A DNA stretch of 64,000 nucleotides from Brumimicrobium glaciale (GTDB taxonomy: Bacteria; Bacteroidota; Bacteroidia; Flavobacteriales_D; Crocinitomicaceae), in the NCBI RefSeq assembly GCF_004152935.1, contig NZ_SETE01000007.1, forward strand, positions 111,721 through 175,720, read 5' to 3'. The translations under genes and the position numbers were made by a program. How positions within the stretch are numbered: the first letter of the stretch is position 1; every line of letters begins with the position of its first letter. The notes below the pieces were generated by a model, which had not been told where the DNA came from, ran no database searches, and worked only from the letters and a program-made list of their open reading frames with translations. Shown one piece after another: positions 1-9,290 of the stretch.

Positions 1-776
1 CAGGCATAAAGGCAATTTGTAGTCTAGCAGTAATTCCTGTTAGATCGACACATGAGGATTCGTCTGAAATTGTCACACAACTGCTTTTTGGCGAAATTGT
101 CACTGTAATTGGTATTCATAATCAATGGGTAAAAATCAACATTCAGCAGGATAATTATGAGGGTTGGGTAGACAATAAACAATTGATTAAAATTTCAGAA
201 ATCACTTTTGAGAAATTCAAAACGAACACGCAAAGACAACAAGAAAGTATTTTAACAATCATTACACCTTGGGGGAAACAAAATGTTTTACAAGGTTCTC
301 CAATACTATCAAATTCAAAGTCTTTCAAAATAGATGATCTAGAATTTTCTTGGGCAAATGAAATTCCAACTCAAAAACTAGACTCAAATTTAAATTCAAA
401 TATTAAAGATTTAGCCCTCTCCTACTCCAATTCACCTTATTTATGGGGAGGACGAACAGCTTTTGGAATAGATTGCTCTGGATTTACACAGACTGTCTTT
501 CATCAAGTAGGTTTATTTCTTCCTAGAGATGCTTCACAGCAATACTTAGAAGGAACAAAAGTAGATTTTGAACAACTAAAATCTGGAGATCTTGCATTCT
601 TCAAATCAGAAACAACAGGAAATATTCATCATGTTGGAATCGTTCTGCCTAATCAACAAATCATTCATGCACATGGAAGAGTTAGAATTGACACCTTGGA
701 TAAAGAAGGAATATACAATGAAAACAAAAAATATTATTCACATAAATTAATAAGCATAAATAATTATGGCACCTAA
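1..776 (+). CDS. NlpC/P60 family (C40) peptidase with N-terminal SH3 domain, 5' end cut by window edge
   Basis: Likely a cell-wall endopeptidase that cleaves stem peptides of peptidoglycan. The frame is open from base 3, well upstream of the first in-window ATG at 183, and the upstream part reads as a bacterial SH3 domain (IPVRSTHEDSSEIVTQLLFGE, shortened here to its conserved VTQLLFGE core, then QWVKI and GWVDN). The C-terminal half is NlpC/P60: GGRTAFGIDCSGF with the catalytic Cys codon at 474-476, and HHVGIV from 627 with the catalytic His, followed by HAHGRVRID. Family members usually begin one to four codons before the IxxLSxIPVR segment, so only the extreme N-terminus is missing. The fold assignment is secure; the substrate is inferred. 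Confidence 0.9.
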   Translation, partial: GIKAICSLAVIPVRSTHEDSSEIVTQLLFGEIVTVIGIHNQWVKINIQQDNYEGWVDNKQLIKISEITFEKFKTNTQRQQESILTIITPWGKQNVLQGSPILSNSKSFKIDDLEFSWANEIPTQKLDSNLNSNIKDLALSYSNSPYLWGGRTAFGIDCSGFTQTVFHQVGLFLPRDASQQYLEGTKVDFEQLKSGDLAFFKSETTGNIHHVGIVLPNQQIIHAHGRVRIDTLDKEGIYNENKKYYSHKLISINNYGT

Positions 777-906
777 AATGAACCAATCCACACCACCAAG
801 TCTTGGATTATTTGTTCGAAACATTAAATTAGTGACAAAAGAAATCTATAGGATTTTAAATTCGAAATCGAAAATTGTTTATATTGTCAATCCTAAGAAA
901 AACTAG
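766..906 (+). CDS. Possible small protein, 46 residues
   Basis: An ATG at 766 opens a 46-codon frame that overlaps the last 11 bases of the peptidase gene and ends at TAG 906. The product begins MAPKMNQSTPPSLGLF and ends IVYIVNPKKN, basic with no recognisable domain. Short translationally coupled ORFs of this sort occur in Bacteroidota, but nothing beyond the overlap and the open frame supports expression. It could equally be chance reading frame in AT-rich spacer. Confidence 0.25.
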   Translation: MAPKMNQSTPPSLGLFVRNIKLVTKEIYRILNSKSKIVYIVNPKKN

Positions 907-912
907 ATTATT

Positions 913-972
913 GAAGTTGAAAGGCTGTAAAGCTCAAGGTAGATATTCCACCTTCTTACACCAAACAACTTC
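913..972 (+). promoter_or_regulatory. Candidate structured leader upstream of glyA
   Basis: GAAGTTG at 913-919 pairs with CAACTTC at 966-972, enclosing two smaller stems: GGCT-GTAA-AGCTC-like around 923-935 and AAGGT/ACCTT around 936-953. The arrangement is a compact multi-stem junction about 50 bases before the glyA start. It does not match the THF, glycine or SAM riboswitch cores that I know. There is no T-tract, so it is not a convincing terminator of the upstream gene. Confidence 0.25.
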
Positions 973-1023
973 GTAATTATACAAGATTGATTACTATTTA
1001 TAATTTGAAAAAAAACATAAAGA

Positions 1024-2298
1024 ATGAAAAGAGATAAGGAGATCTTTGATTTAATTGGACTTGAAAAAGAACGTCAAATCAACGGAATTGAATTAATTGC
1101 ATCTGAAAACTTTGTTAGTGATGAAGTAATGGAAGCAATGGGTTCTGTTTTAACCAACAAATATGCGGAAGGTCTTCCGGGAAAAAGATATTATGGAGGT
1201 TGTGAAATTGTTGATCAAGTTGAACAATTAGCAATTGATAGATTGTGTAAATTATTTGGTGCAGAATGGGCTAACGTTCAACCGCACTCAGGTTCTCAAG
1301 CCAATGCTGCAGTGATGTTAGCTTGTTTACAACCGGGAGATAATATCCTAGGGTTTGATCTTTCTCACGGAGGACACCTTACTCATGGTTCTTCTGTTAA
1401 TTTCTCAGGAAAATTATACAACCCACACTTCTACGGAGTTGATAAAGAAACTGGTCGTATCGATTACGAAGCATTAGAAAAGAAAGCAGTAGAAGTAAAA
1501 CCAAAAATGATTATTGTTGGCGCTTCTGCATACAGTAGAGATTGGGATTACGCAAGAATTCGTAAAGTTGCTGACAAAGTGGGCGCTTTAATTTTAGCCG
1601 ATATTTCACATCCCGCTGGAATGATTGCAACCAAACTATTGGCAAATCCAATGGAGCATTGTCATATCGTGACTTCAACAACACATAAAACTTTACGTGG
1701 ACCCCGTGGAGGAATTATTATGCTAGGAAAGAACTTTGACAATCCTTTTGGAATCCGTTGGAAAAATGGGAACTTAAGATCGATGGCATCAATGTTAGAT
1801 GCAGCTGTTTTCCCAGGAACTCAAGGTGGACCTTTGGAACATGTTATTGCATCAAAAGCAATCGCATTTGGAGAAGCATTGGATCCTAAATTTACTGATT
1901 ACCAAAAACAAGTAGCAGCAAATGCAAAAGTTATGGCTGCAGAATTCGTAAAATTAGGATATAAAATTATTTCTGGTGGAACGGATAACCACAGTATGTT
2001 AATTGACTTACGTTCTAAAGGAATTACCGGAAAAGATGCTGAAATTGCATTGAACGATGCGCACATAACAGTAAATAAGAACATGGTTCCTTTTGATACT
2101 GAATCTCCATTTGTAACTTCTGGAATTCGTATTGGAACACCAGCAATTACTACAAGAGGATTAAAAGAAAATGATATTCCGAAAATTGTAGAATTGATGG
2201 ACAAAGTGATGACAAACATGAATAACGAAGCAATAACAAAAGAAGTTATCACTGAAGTTAAACAAATGATGTCTGGTCACCCATTATTCAAATATTGA
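1024..2298 (+). CDS. glyA: Serine hydroxymethyltransferase
   Basis: PLP enzyme that interconverts serine and glycine while charging tetrahydrofolate with a one-carbon unit; cytosolic. The 424-residue length is normal. The signature [13 protein letters not shown] carries the PLP-binding lysine at residue 222. The N-terminal [10 protein letters not shown] and [14 protein letters not shown] motifs and the C-terminal [13 protein letters not shown] are all intact. It is a single-gene unit: a stem-loop with a T-run follows at 2309-2344. Serine synthesis genes serC and phosphoglycerate dehydrogenase lie in the same window at 20.4-22.5 kb, but are not in the same operon. Confidence 0.98.
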   Translation: MKRDKEIFDLIGLEKERQINGIELIASENFVSDEVMEAMGSVLTNKYAEGLPGKRYYGGCEIVDQVEQLAIDRLCKLFGAEWANVQPHSGSQANAAVMLACLQPGDNILGFDLSHGGHLTHGSSVNFSGKLYNPHFYGVDKETGRIDYEALEKKAVEVKPKMIIVGASAYSRDWDYARIRKVADKVGALILADISHPAGMIATKLLANPMEHCHIVTSTTHKTLRGPRGGIIMLGKNFDNPFGIRWKNGNLRSMASMLDAAVFPGTQGGPLEHVIASKAIAFGEALDPKFTDYQKQVAANAKVMAAEFVKLGYKIISGGTDNHSMLIDLRSKGITGKDAEIALNDAHITVNKNMVPFDTESPFVTSGIRIGTPAITTRGLKENDIPKIVELMDKVMTNMNNEAITKEVITEVKQMMSGHPLFKY

Positions 2299-2308
2299 AA
2301 TAAAATTC

Positions 2309-2344
2309 AAAAAAGGGCATTTGATTTTTCATTTGCTCTTTTTT
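2309..2344 (+). terminator. Intrinsic terminator after glyA
   Basis: Arms AAAAAAGGGCA (2309-2319) and TGCTCTTTTTT (2334-2344) pair with one G-U wobble, and the right arm ends in the T-tract. It starts 11 bases after the glyA stop codon. Confidence 0.8.
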
Positions 2345-2448
2345 ATTTAATTTAACTTGGCTTTGCAAGAAGACTTAAAAATCTTTAGTTTTCTTGTGGA
2401 AACTAACAAAATTATCTTGCTCGCTTAACAATTTTCAAATCAAAGAAT

Positions 2449-2835
2449 ATGAAAACCTTAAACGAAAATTTTGCAAAGAGACTTATTCCACTCGTTGATA
2501 AAGTATCAGATAATGATCCTATTCACAGCAGTAATGAACAAGCTTTGTTTATCTATTTTAATTATGGTTTCGAGACAACAGATGAACTTTACAGTTTGAT
2601 GTATAAAATTATCGATATTATAAAAGCAAAATGTTTAGGGGTTTACGATGGTAATGAACTGGCATTAGATCACAGTGATGGAATAATGTATCTGTATGGA
2701 TCTAGCGCTGAAAAATTATACAACGAAATAAAACCAATTCTTGAACAAACAAGCTTTATGAAAGGCGCAAAAATAAATATGAGATTCGGTCCTTTGGAAA
2801 GCAGAACAAATGAAATAACTATTCAACTCAAATAA
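2449..2835 (+). CDS. Conserved hypothetical protein, 128 residues
   Basis: I do not recognise the family. The product is a soluble alpha/beta-looking protein with no signal peptide or membrane segment. It starts MKTLNENFAKRL and contains EQALFIYFNYGFETTDELYSL, shortened here to its hydrophobic ALFIYFNYGF core, and a tail with MRFGPLESRTNEITIQ. Its length and mixed secondary structure suggest a small single-domain protein. It has its own spacer on both sides: glyA's terminator lies upstream and a strong promoter for fumarylacetoacetase begins 34 bases downstream, so it is probably monocistronic. Confidence 0.75.
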   Translation: MKTLNENFAKRLIPLVDKVSDNDPIHSSNEQALFIYFNYGFETTDELYSLMYKIIDIIKAKCLGVYDGNELALDHSDGIMYLYGSSAEKLYNEIKPILEQTSFMKGAKINMRFGPLESRTNEITIQLK

Positions 2836-2868
2836 AGAATTTTAATCAATAAGTAGGAGCCGATTGTC

Positions 2869-2899
2869 TTTGATGAATCGAAAGACTTTAGTATTTTTG
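2869..2899 (+). promoter_or_regulatory. Bacteroidota-type promoter for fumarylacetoacetase
   Basis: TTTG at 2869-2872 and TATTTTTG at 2892-2899 match the phylum's -33 (TTTG) and -7 (TAnnTTTG) consensus with a 19-base spacer. The -7 box is 28 bases before the ATG at 2928. Confidence 0.7.
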
Positions 2900-2927
2900 C
2901 TTGAAACAATATCAAATCAAAAATAAA

Positions 2928-4199
2928 ATGATTAAAGCAAACGACCCGTCATTAAAATCTTGGATTGAGGTGGATGGAAACTCAGACTTTCCTATTCAAA
3001 ATTTACCTTTTGGAATTTTCAAAACAGGACAAGATAAAGCCCGTGTTGGTTCTAGAATTGGAAATAAAGTAATTGACTTAAATGCCCTATATGTATTGGG
3101 TTATTTTAAGAATTTACCTTTTGAACAATCAGACTTTCAAACAGATGCTTTGAATACAATAATGAAGAAAGGTAAAGAGGCTACAACTGATTTAAGAAAC
3201 CGATTGTCGAAGTTGTTTGACGAAAAACATACTGATTTATCAAATAACAATCACCATGTTGAACAAGTACTCATTGACGTTGACCAAGTGGAAATGTTGA
3301 TGCCTGTTCAAGTTGGAGATTATACAGATTTTTACTCTTCTAGAGGTCACGCAACAAACGTGGGAACTCTATTTAGAGATCCTGCAAATGCACTTTTACC
3401 AAATTGGCTTTGGATTCCTGTTGGATACCACGGAAGAGCGAGTTCAATTATACCAAGTGAACAAATGATTAAACGTCCAAAAGGACAAACAAGACCAAAT
3501 GATGATCAAGATCCAGTTTTCGGAGCTTCTAAATTATTGGATTTTGAATTAGAAATGGCTTTTGTAACTTTTGACGGGAAGCCATTAGGAGAAAACATTA
3601 CAACTGCTGAAGCAAGCGACTATATTTTTGGAATGTGCATCATGAACGATTGGTCTGCACGTGATATTCAAAAATGGGAATATGTTCCACTAGGACCGTT
3701 CTTAGCAAAAAGTTTTGCTTCTTCTATTTCTCCTTGGATTGTAACAATGGATGCTTTGGAACCATTTAAAACAGAAGGTCCAAAACAAGATCCGAAAGTT
3801 CTTCCTTATTTAGAGTATGAAGGTGATTTCCATTATGACATCAACTTAGAAGTTGGAATTAAACCAGAAAATAGCGAGGAAACTACAGTTTGTAATTCAA
3901 ACTACAAGTACATGTACTGGAATATGGCGCAGCAATTAGCTCACCACACCATAAATGGATGCAATATTCGTTGTGGAGACATGATGGCTTCAGGAACAAT
4001 TTCAGGAGATGACCACAGCTCTTTCGGTTCAATGTTAGAGTTATCATGGAGAGGTTCAAAGCCTATCAAAATGAAAGATGGTTCAGAGCGTAAATTCATC
4101 AATGACAATGATACCGTGATTATGCGTGGACATTGTAATGCAAATGGTGTACGTATTGGATTTGGAGAAGTGTCTACAAAAGTGTTACCAGCACAATAA
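2928..4199 (+). CDS. fahA: Fumarylacetoacetase
   Basis: Catalyses the last step of tyrosine/phenylalanine degradation, splitting fumarylacetoacetate into fumarate and acetoacetate. The ATG at 2928 gives 423 residues, the usual length; a TTG at 2901 is in frame but lies just behind the promoter box. Metal- and substrate-binding landmarks are visible: DYTDFYSSRGHATNVG, the HGRASS segment, ELEMAFV, NDWSARDIQKWEYVPLGPF and GDMMASGTISG. The neighbouring genes are not tyrosine-pathway genes, so it is probably controlled alone from the promoter at 2869-2899. Another enzyme of the wider FAH family lies at 49400, but it is much shorter. Confidence 0.97.
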   Translation: MIKANDPSLKSWIEVDGNSDFPIQNLPFGIFKTGQDKARVGSRIGNKVIDLNALYVLGYFKNLPFEQSDFQTDALNTIMKKGKEATTDLRNRLSKLFDEKHTDLSNNNHHVEQVLIDVDQVEMLMPVQVGDYTDFYSSRGHATNVGTLFRDPANALLPNWLWIPVGYHGRASSIIPSEQMIKRPKGQTRPNDDQDPVFGASKLLDFELEMAFVTFDGKPLGENITTAEASDYIFGMCIMNDWSARDIQKWEYVPLGPFLAKSFASSISPWIVTMDALEPFKTEGPKQDPKVLPYLEYEGDFHYDINLEVGIKPENSEETTVCNSNYKYMYWNMAQQLAHHTINGCNIRCGDMMASGTISGDDHSSFGSMLELSWRGSKPIKMKDGSERKFINDNDTVIMRGHCNANGVRIGFGEVSTKVLPAQ

Positions 4200-4217
4200 T
4201 TATATTACAAGAACTGA

Positions 4218-6470
4218 GTGGAAAACAAGCCGGAAATTGATTTAGAAAAAGAACGCAAAGAGATTTTAAATGCGTTCAGAAGTTTATTGCGTGTTACGAA
4301 GAATGACAGAACACGAGAAGAAACTAAACAAATTCGTAAAGCATTTGACGTAGCTGTTGAAGCTCATAAAGATATGCGACGCAAATCGGGTGAACCTTAT
4401 ATTTATCACCCGATTGCTGTTGCAAAAATATGTGCCGAAGAAATGGAATTGGGTACAACTGCGATTATTGCTGCATTATTGCACGATACAGTTGAAGATA
4501 CCTACATTACCTTAGATGATATTGAAGAATCGTTTGGAAAAACTGTTCGAAAAGTAATCGACGGATTGACAAAAATTCCTGAAGTATTTGATGAAAATAT
4601 TTCTATTCAAGCAGAGAATTTTAGAAAAATGATCCTTACCATCTCAGATGATTTAAGGGTTGTTTTAATTAAATTGGCGGATCGATTGCACAACATGCGT
4701 ACTTTGGACAGTATGCGTCCTGATAAACAATTGAAAATTGCATCAGAAACCAATTTCTTGTACGCACCACTCGCCCACCGTTTGGGTTTGTACACGATAA
4801 AAAGCGAACTAGAAGATTTATGTTTACGTTATATGAATCCACAAGCTTATCGTGAAATAAGCGGTAAACTAAAGTCAACGCATGCAGTTCGTCAAAGATT
4901 CATTCGAAGATTTACACATCCTATTAAGGAAGCTTTGACCAACGAAGGATATATTTTTGACTTAAAAGCAAGAACAAAATCCATCGCTTCTATTTATCGC
5001 AAGATGAAAAGCAAGGAAATTCCTTTTGAGGAAGTTTTTGACTTATTTGCCATTAGAATTACACTCGATACTCCAGAAGAACTAGAGAAACCAGATTGTT
5101 GGAGAGTTTACAGTATTGTTACCGATTTTTACCAGCCAAATCCAGACAGATTAAGAGATTGGGTTTCTACACCACGTGCCAACGGATATGAATCATTGCA
5201 TACAACTGTGATGAGTCCACAAGGGAAATGGGTTGAAGTCCAAATTCGTTCTGAAAGAATGGATCAAATTGCTGAGAAAGGTTTGGCAGCACATTATAAC
5301 TATAAGGAATCTAAAAATGGTGAAAATAAATTTGACCGTTGGATTGGTGAAATTCGTGAGTTAATTGGAAATCATTCTGAAGATGCAATGGACTTCGTTG
5401 ATGAATTCAAATTGAATTTGTTTAACGACGAAATTTATGTATTTACTCCAAACGGAGAATTACGTGTACTTCCAACTGGTGCTACAACTTTAGATTTCGC
5501 TTTTGATATTCACACAGATATTGGTCTGACTTGCATTGGTGCTAAAGTGAATAAAAAATTGGTTCCATTAAGTCATCAACTGAAAAGTGGTCACCAAGTA
5601 GAAATCATCACTTCAAGTAAGCAAAAGCCAAACGAAGAATGGTTGAAATTTGCCATTACTGGTCGTGCAAAGCAAAAGATAAAAGCCGCTTTAAATGATG
5701 AGCGAAATAAAATTGCTGAAGACGGTAAAGAAATATTAGAACGCAAATTTAAACAGCACAATATTCGTTTTATTAGCGAAAACATTTCAATTTTAGAGAA
5801 ATATTATAACGTTTCAACAGGAACCGAATTATACATTCGAATAGCCAAAGGAAAAGTAGATTTAACGAAACTCCGCAGAATTAAAAATGTTGGTGGAGTT
5901 CTAAAAGTTGAAAAAGAGGTTAAAACGAATAAAATCAAGCATGCAACAGACATTAGCAAGCGAATTGATAGTAAAAAAGACACTTTAGTAATTGGAGATG
6001 ACTTTAAAGATATCGATTATGATTTTGCAAAATGCTGTAATCCTTTGCCAGGAGATCATGTATTTGGATTTATAACAGTGAGTAACGGTATCAAGATTCA
6101 CCGAAATGATTGTCCAAATGCGGAGAATTTAATGGGTAAAATGAATTACCGTTGTATTTCTGCAAAATGGAAGAACCAAGCGGTTAAAGAACATTTGGCG
6201 AAACTGAAATTGATTGGAATTGATGATATCGGAATTGTAAATAAAATTACCGAGATAGTTTCTTACCAACAAAGTGTCAATATGCGCTCCATTAGTTTTG
6301 AATCAAAAGATGGTATTTTCGAAGGGAAAATTCAGGTTTATGTAATGGACAAGTATCATTTAGATGAGTTAATTGAGAAATTTGAAATGACTGAAGGTAT
6401 TCAACGTGTTGAAAGATGGGACGATATTACTATGGAAAATCAAGAAGATTATTCTGATGAGGAAGTGTAA
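4218..6470 (+). CDS. RelA/SpoT-family (p)ppGpp synthetase/hydrolase
   Basis: Long bifunctional RSH enzyme of the stringent response, 750 residues. Domains in order: HD hydrolase (YHPIAVAKI then LLHDTVEDT at about residues 64-95), synthetase (FAIRI, then RLRDWVSTPRANGYESLHTT at about 315-335), TGS (EIYVFTPNGELRVLPTGAT at about 409), the zinc-finger-like region (CCNPLPGDHVFGF, about 608) and a C-terminal ACT domain (about 670-745). Both the HD pair and the GYESLHTT core are intact, so both activities are expected. The start is GTG at 4218, 18 bases after fumarylacetoacetase, with no terminator seen between them, so it may be co-transcribed with fahA. Confidence 0.96.
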   Translation: MENKPEIDLEKERKEILNAFRSLLRVTKNDRTREETKQIRKAFDVAVEAHKDMRRKSGEPYIYHPIAVAKICAEEMELGTTAIIAALLHDTVEDTYITLDDIEESFGKTVRKVIDGLTKIPEVFDENISIQAENFRKMILTISDDLRVVLIKLADRLHNMRTLDSMRPDKQLKIASETNFLYAPLAHRLGLYTIKSELEDLCLRYMNPQAYREISGKLKSTHAVRQRFIRRFTHPIKEALTNEGYIFDLKARTKSIASIYRKMKSKEIPFEEVFDLFAIRITLDTPEELEKPDCWRVYSIVTDFYQPNPDRLRDWVSTPRANGYESLHTTVMSPQGKWVEVQIRSERMDQIAEKGLAAHYNYKESKNGENKFDRWIGEIRELIGNHSEDAMDFVDEFKLNLFNDEIYVFTPNGELRVLPTGATTLDFAFDIHTDIGLTCIGAKVNKKLVPLSHQLKSGHQVEIITSSKQKPNEEWLKFAITGRAKQKIKAALNDERNKIAEDGKEILERKFKQHNIRFISENISILEKYYNVSTGTELYIRIAKGKVDLTKLRRIKNVGGVLKVEKEVKTNKIKHATDISKRIDSKKDTLVIGDDFKDIDYDFAKCCNPLPGDHVFGFITVSNGIKIHRNDCPNAENLMGKMNYRCISAKWKNQAVKEHLAKLKLIGIDDIGIVNKITEIVSYQQSVNMRSISFESKDGIFEGKIQVYVMDKYHLDELIEKFEMTEGIQRVERWDDITMENQEDYSDEEV

Positions 6471-6528
6471 ATTGAAAGAACTTTATTGTCTTTTCTTTGT
6501 TTAACAGTAGTTATTCTTATTCGTAAAC

Positions 6529-7776
6529 ATGAGCTATCGTTACATAATTTTCTTTTCGATCATATTGGTTTCCTTTCTAATTCTTGATATTTATATCTGG
6601 AAAGGTTATCGTAAAACAATTAAAGAAAAATATTATAAGTATTTCAAATGGTTAATTCCTTTGTCTTCTGTAGTCTTTTTATCTGGATTTGCTATTAATC
6701 TTTACCGCGGATCAAATGGAATTTACAATGCCAATGCTATAATAAATGTATTATTTGGAATTTCCCTAGGATTCTTTATTGCTAAACTATTTTCCGCTAT
6801 ATTTCTATTCTCAGAGGATATTATTAGGATTTTGGCACTTGTTAAAAATAAATTATTTTTCAGAAAAGACAAGTCAAAACAATTCGCAAGTAGAAGAAAT
6901 TTTGTGAGAAGTATTTCTTTAGGAATAGCAGCTATTCCAGTTTTGGGGACTATTTATGCTGTCACGAAAGGAAAGTACAATTTTCATGTGAAGCGTTTAG
7001 ATTTATCAATGAAAAGATTGCCTAAATCATTTGATGGATTAAAAGTGGTTCAGTTTTCAGATTTTCATGCTGGAAGCTTCGATGATATTGAAGCTGTACA
7101 ACAAGGATTATCTCTTATCAATGATGCGAATCCAGATCTTATCATGTTTACTGGCGATTTAGTAAATAATCGAGCTGCAGAAATGATCCCTTATGTTGAT
7201 TCATTAAAGAATTTATCAGCGAAATATGGAAAATACGCCATTTTAGGAAATCATGATTATGGAGATTATATTAAGTTTGAAAGTAACGAAGCCAGACAAA
7301 AAAATTTAGATGAGTTAGACGCTATTTTTGAAGAAGCAGGATTTATTTTACTTAAAAATGAAAATATTCAGATTGACAATGGAATAGATAAAATTGATAT
7401 TATTGGAGTTGAAAACTGGGGTCAAGGTCCTTTTCCACAATATGGCGATATCGATTTAGCTTCTCAATCAACTCCAGATGGAAGATTCAATATTTTAATG
7501 AGTCATGATCCTGACCATTGGGAAAATATAGTAAGACAGCATCCTAAGCATTTTGATTTAACATTGAGCGGACATACACACGGTTCACAAGTTGGCGTTG
7601 ACATCCCCGGATTCCAATGGAGTCCAGTAAAATACCGCTATAAAAGATGGTTGGGACATTATACAGAAAACGATCAGCATCTTTTCGTAAGTAAAGGATT
7701 TGGATTTTTAGGTTTTCCTGGTCGAATTGGAATGTCACCAGAAGTAATCAGTTTTAAATTACATAGCGAAGCTTAA
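6529..7776 (+). CDS. Membrane-anchored metallophosphoesterase
   Basis: Calcineurin-like phosphoesterase, 415 residues. The N-terminal 155 residues contain about four hydrophobic segments (for example YIIFFSIILVSFLILDIYIW at 4-23). The catalytic domain carries the complete set of metal ligands: FSDFHAG, FTGDLVNN, LGNHDYGD and SGHTHGSQVG. The family includes UDP-diacylglucosamine pyrophosphatase-like and phosphodiesterase-like enzymes anchored at the membrane, and the substrate cannot be read from the sequence. It lies 58 bases after the RSH gene and may share its transcript. Confidence 0.9.
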   Translation: MSYRYIIFFSIILVSFLILDIYIWKGYRKTIKEKYYKYFKWLIPLSSVVFLSGFAINLYRGSNGIYNANAIINVLFGISLGFFIAKLFSAIFLFSEDIIRILALVKNKLFFRKDKSKQFASRRNFVRSISLGIAAIPVLGTIYAVTKGKYNFHVKRLDLSMKRLPKSFDGLKVVQFSDFHAGSFDDIEAVQQGLSLINDANPDLIMFTGDLVNNRAAEMIPYVDSLKNLSAKYGKYAILGNHDYGDYIKFESNEARQKNLDELDAIFEEAGFILLKNENIQIDNGIDKIDIIGVENWGQGPFPQYGDIDLASQSTPDGRFNILMSHDPDHWENIVRQHPKHFDLTLSGHTHGSQVGVDIPGFQWSPVKYRYKRWLGHYTENDQHLFVSKGFGFLGFPGRIGMSPEVISFKLHSEA

Positions 7777-7989
7777 GTTTTTTCTTTTTTCGTATTTGTT
7801 CTTGGTGGTATTTTTTGAAATTCAAATATTAAACTCGCTTTGATTTTATCATCTTTTGATTGCTCTCTAGAATGGTGCGATTCTCTATAAATATTTATTA
7901 ATCTTTGCGGGTACCTACTTTTATAGATTTTTAGTATTATATTTAAAAATTCACTATTTAAAACGACTACTTTAGAACAAATTTCCCAA

Positions 7990-8577
7990 ATGAAGAAAAA
8001 GATATTTTATTTAAGCGCATTATTTATTAGTTTAAGCCTCAACGGTATAAGTCAAGAGGAAGAAAGTAACTCTATTGAATCTCAGTTTAATAATTTAATA
8101 GAAAATTCCAATAGTTATCAGTCCTTCAAAGTAATAGATAAATCGAAACTTGGAGTTATACAAAGTAACATTCAAGATTCAATTTCGTCACTAAAAACAA
8201 AAATTGGCAAGTCTGAAATCCAAATTTTAGATCAAAAAGCAAAGATTGACAGCAATGAACAAAAAATTCAAGAATTAAATACTGCTTTAGACAAATCTAA
8301 AAATAGTGTAGATAATATTGATTTCTTAGGTATGCCAACCCATAAGTCTTCCTACACTTTTATAATGTGGACTATCATCTTTGTATTACTTGCTATTTCA
8401 CTTATTATGTTTGTCATATTTAAAAAAGGGCATAGAAATACAAAGAATGCAAAGGAAAAGTTGGAAGAAACACAAAATGAATTAGAAAGCTTAAGAAAGA
8501 GATCGCTTGAGCGTGAACAAAAGGTGCGCAGAGAGTTACAAAATGAGATTAACAAGAATAACTTACGGAAAGATTAA
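7990..8577 (+). CDS. Secreted/inner-membrane coiled-coil protein, 195 residues
   Basis: Begins with a signal peptide (MKKKIFYLSALFISLSLNGISQ). A periplasmic coiled coil follows (about residues 65-105), then a membrane span near YTFIMWTIIFVLLAISLIMF (122-141), then a charged cytoplasmic coiled coil ending in KVRRELQNEINKNN. Homologues across Flavobacteriales share the SIESQFNNLIENSNSYQ motif and are often mislabelled tRNA (guanine-N1)-methyltransferase; no methyltransferase motif is present. The role is unknown; the topology suggests an envelope scaffold or sensor. Confidence 0.85.
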   Translation: MKKKIFYLSALFISLSLNGISQEEESNSIESQFNNLIENSNSYQSFKVIDKSKLGVIQSNIQDSISSLKTKIGKSEIQILDQKAKIDSNEQKIQELNTALDKSKNSVDNIDFLGMPTHKSSYTFIMWTIIFVLLAISLIMFVIFKKGHRNTKNAKEKLEETQNELESLRKRSLEREQKVRRELQNEINKNNLRKD

Positions 8578-8778
8578 ATCAATCTCTCAAAAGTATACTT
8601 CTTAACAACAATAAAAGGTTCTATATGATTTTGTGTGGGTAGTTTTAAAATCTATTGTTTTAATTGAAGCTAAACGATTGTTAATTTGGTTCTACTTTTA
8701 ATTAAATGGAAACTTTCTATTAAAAACTTAATTCGCTTAACTTTATAAGACCCTGTTATTTAAGTATTTATTATTCGA
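8578..8778. other. Gene-free AT-rich spacer
   Basis: Between the coiled-coil protein and the first nested palindrome I see no gene, no clear promoter and no terminator. Confidence 0.6.
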
Positions 8779-8973
8779 AGTCCCAGAGGGACGGCATATT
8801 AATAGGGATGGACGTAAGTCCATCCGCCAAACGATACAAACCGAAACAAATCCCCACAAAATCGACCTAATTGCATGCAATTAGGTCGATTTTGTGGGGA
8901 TTTTTATTATATCTATTTGTTTTAAACCATGGACTTACGTCCTTGGCTATTAATATGCCGTCCCGCCGGGACT
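8779..8973. repeat. Nested palindromic repeat element 1 (inverted REP-like pair around a 56-bp palindrome)
   Basis: Terminal inverted repeats of 27 bases (8779-8805 and 8947-8973) match at 25 positions; the two differences lie in the loop of a small hairpin (GTCCC-aga-GGGAC). Inside each end is a second hairpin around GGAC-GTAA-GTCC. At the centre, 8848-8903 is a perfect 56-base palindrome with no spacer, its middle reading TAATTGCATGCAATTA. There is no ORF inside. The two outer units in inverted orientation resemble a bacterial interspersed mosaic element. It lies between two convergent genes. Confidence 0.85.
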
Positions 8974-9146
8974 AATCAATTGAAATACAGACCACCATGT
9001 GCTTTCTTGTAAAAATGAAATGATAATTCTGATAAATACTTTAAAATACAACTCGTGTAGGTTACAGTTAAATTCGTAGTAGAACCATTAATTTTTCGAA
9101 GGATTAAAATTGATTACCCACAGTATTTCATATGGAGCCCAATAAA

Positions 9147-9202
9147 AAAGCATCCTTATTAAAACTATTTCATATAAAATAGCTTTAGTGAAGATGCTTT
9201 TA
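9147..9202 (-). terminator. Terminator of the short-chain dehydrogenase gene
   Basis: AAAAGCATCCTT pairs with AAGATGCTTTT (one bulge), with a further inner AAAACTATTT/AAATAGCTTT pairing. On the minus strand it is followed by a T-run, the complement of the A-run at about 9143-9149. It lies about 90 bases past the stop codon of the gene at 9291. Confidence 0.65.
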
Positions 9203-9290
9203 TCTTTACTAAAATTCGGTGTTATAAAGGATTAATATTTAAAGTTACTATTTCCCTACACATCCCTTCACTGCCACCGATTAATGAAAT

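Noticed and set aside
913..972. THF or glycine riboswitch upstream of glyA
   Set aside because: None of the conserved core sequences of those classes is present, so only a generic structured leader is reported.
7990..8577. tRNA (guanine-N1)-methyltransferase label used for homologues
   Set aside because: The protein is a signal peptide, coiled coil and one membrane span without methyltransferase motifs; the label looks like propagated error.
8848..8903. Ordinary bidirectional terminator
   Set aside because: The 28-base perfect arms, nested inverted ends and homology to 35735-35792 go beyond a terminator, though it may also act as one.
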